This document shows positions 20,892 to 21,096 of a stretch of DNA of 21,096 bases, in pieces. Made by a program: the position numbers and the translations under genes. How positions within the stretch are numbered: the first letter of the stretch is position 1; every line of letters starts with the position of its first letter. The stretch is from DASYAN01 sp036501345 (GTDB taxonomy: Bacteria; Chloroflexota; Ktedonobacteria; Ktedonobacterales; Ktedonobacteraceae): contig DASYAN010000057.1 of the NCBI GenBank assembly GCA_036501345.1, positions 1-21,096 on the forward strand, read 5' to 3'. The notes under the pieces were generated by a model that worked only from the letters and a program-made list of their open reading frames with translations, was not told the DNA's origin and did no database searches.

Positions 20892-21096
20892 ATGACTAAT
20901 TGGAACTTTTATCCACTTACTATCGCTGATCAACAGCGCCATATTGAGCAGAGCGAGCGATTGCTAAATACCATCCAGCCAGACGATCGACCGATTGTAT
21001 ACTGGTCTGTGGCCGATCCGACTGGGCTAGTGTTGGGATTTTCTCAAAAACACAGCATTTTGAATCCTGCAGCACTGGTCAGTCCGGCCCTACCCA
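20892..21096 (+). CDS. Lipoate-protein ligase family protein, N-terminal part (cut by window edge)
   Basis: The 68 visible codons read MTNWNFYPLTIADQQRHIEQ, followed by a helical stretch and YWSVADPTGLVLGFSQKHSI. The layout of an opening helix with an R/E-rich segment, then a strand and the GLVLGFSQ motif, matches the start of the lipoate/biotin-ligase (BPL_LplA_LipB) fold, where that motif begins the acyl-adenylate pocket. The enzyme would attach lipoate or octanoate to carrier domains of 2-oxoacid dehydrogenases or the glycine cleavage H protein. The exact substrate cannot be fixed from the fragment. There is no Shine-Dalgarno before the ATG, and the predicted transcription start is next to it, so the mRNA is probably leaderless. 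The rest lies outside the window. Confidence 0.8.
   Translation, partial: MTNWNFYPLTIADQQRHIEQSERLLNTIQPDDRPIVYWSVADPTGLVLGFSQKHSILNPAALVSPALP

Overview
The window is a 21 kb stretch of bacterial chromosome, moderate in GC by eye. It holds mostly housekeeping genes in short transcription units on both strands. Gene content and style suggest Chloroflexota, most likely class Ktedonobacteria. The clues are a bifunctional-nuclease (DUF151) gene, a LexA whose candidate box is of the GAAC-N4-GTTC type, a DUF6483-like protein, a YbeY with a GYDD-type motif, and many GTG/TTG starts. This placement is an inference and no marker gene settles it. No insertion sequence, phage gene, CRISPR array, tRNA or rRNA was seen.

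Layout: 1-238 (-) 5' part of a LysE/RhtB exporter, divergent from mtaB (+, tRNA methylthiotransferase). A (-) block follows: S9 prolyl-oligopeptidase-like peptidase, an unrecognised very acidic protein and a dienelactone hydrolase-like enzyme. Next come yqeY (+), converging on a DedA membrane protein (-), an unrecognised membrane-anchored disordered protein (-) and lexA (-). After a 667-base gap rich in palindromes come a bifunctional nuclease-domain protein, gltX, a DUF6483-like protein, a hicA-hicB toxin-antitoxin pair and a CPBP-family membrane protein, all (+). Then a surface-polysaccharide pair (UDP-glucuronate decarboxylase-like and O-antigen ligase/polymerase-like), rpsU, ybeY-dgkA, a secreted cysteine-rich protein and the start of a lipoate-protein ligase-like gene, all (+).

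Functional themes: translation and tRNA/rRNA maturation (mtaB, yqeY, gltX, rpsU, ybeY), envelope and lipid-carrier metabolism (DedA, UXS-like, O-antigen ligase-like, dgkA), and stress or conflict (lexA, hicAB). Canonical sigma70-type promoters with 17-bp spacers (16 and 18 in two cases) can be read upstream of many genes. That of lexA has a LexA-box-like palindrome on its predicted start site.

The most unusual material is non-coding. It comprises a long rpsU leader with a 12-bp long-range helix closing a multi-branched fold and a G9 tract as ribosome-binding site, a second structured stretch between rpsU and ybeY, a strong double hairpin near 20.7-20.8 kb, a perfect 22-nt palindrome between hicA and hicB, and a probably leaderless ligase gene at the right edge.
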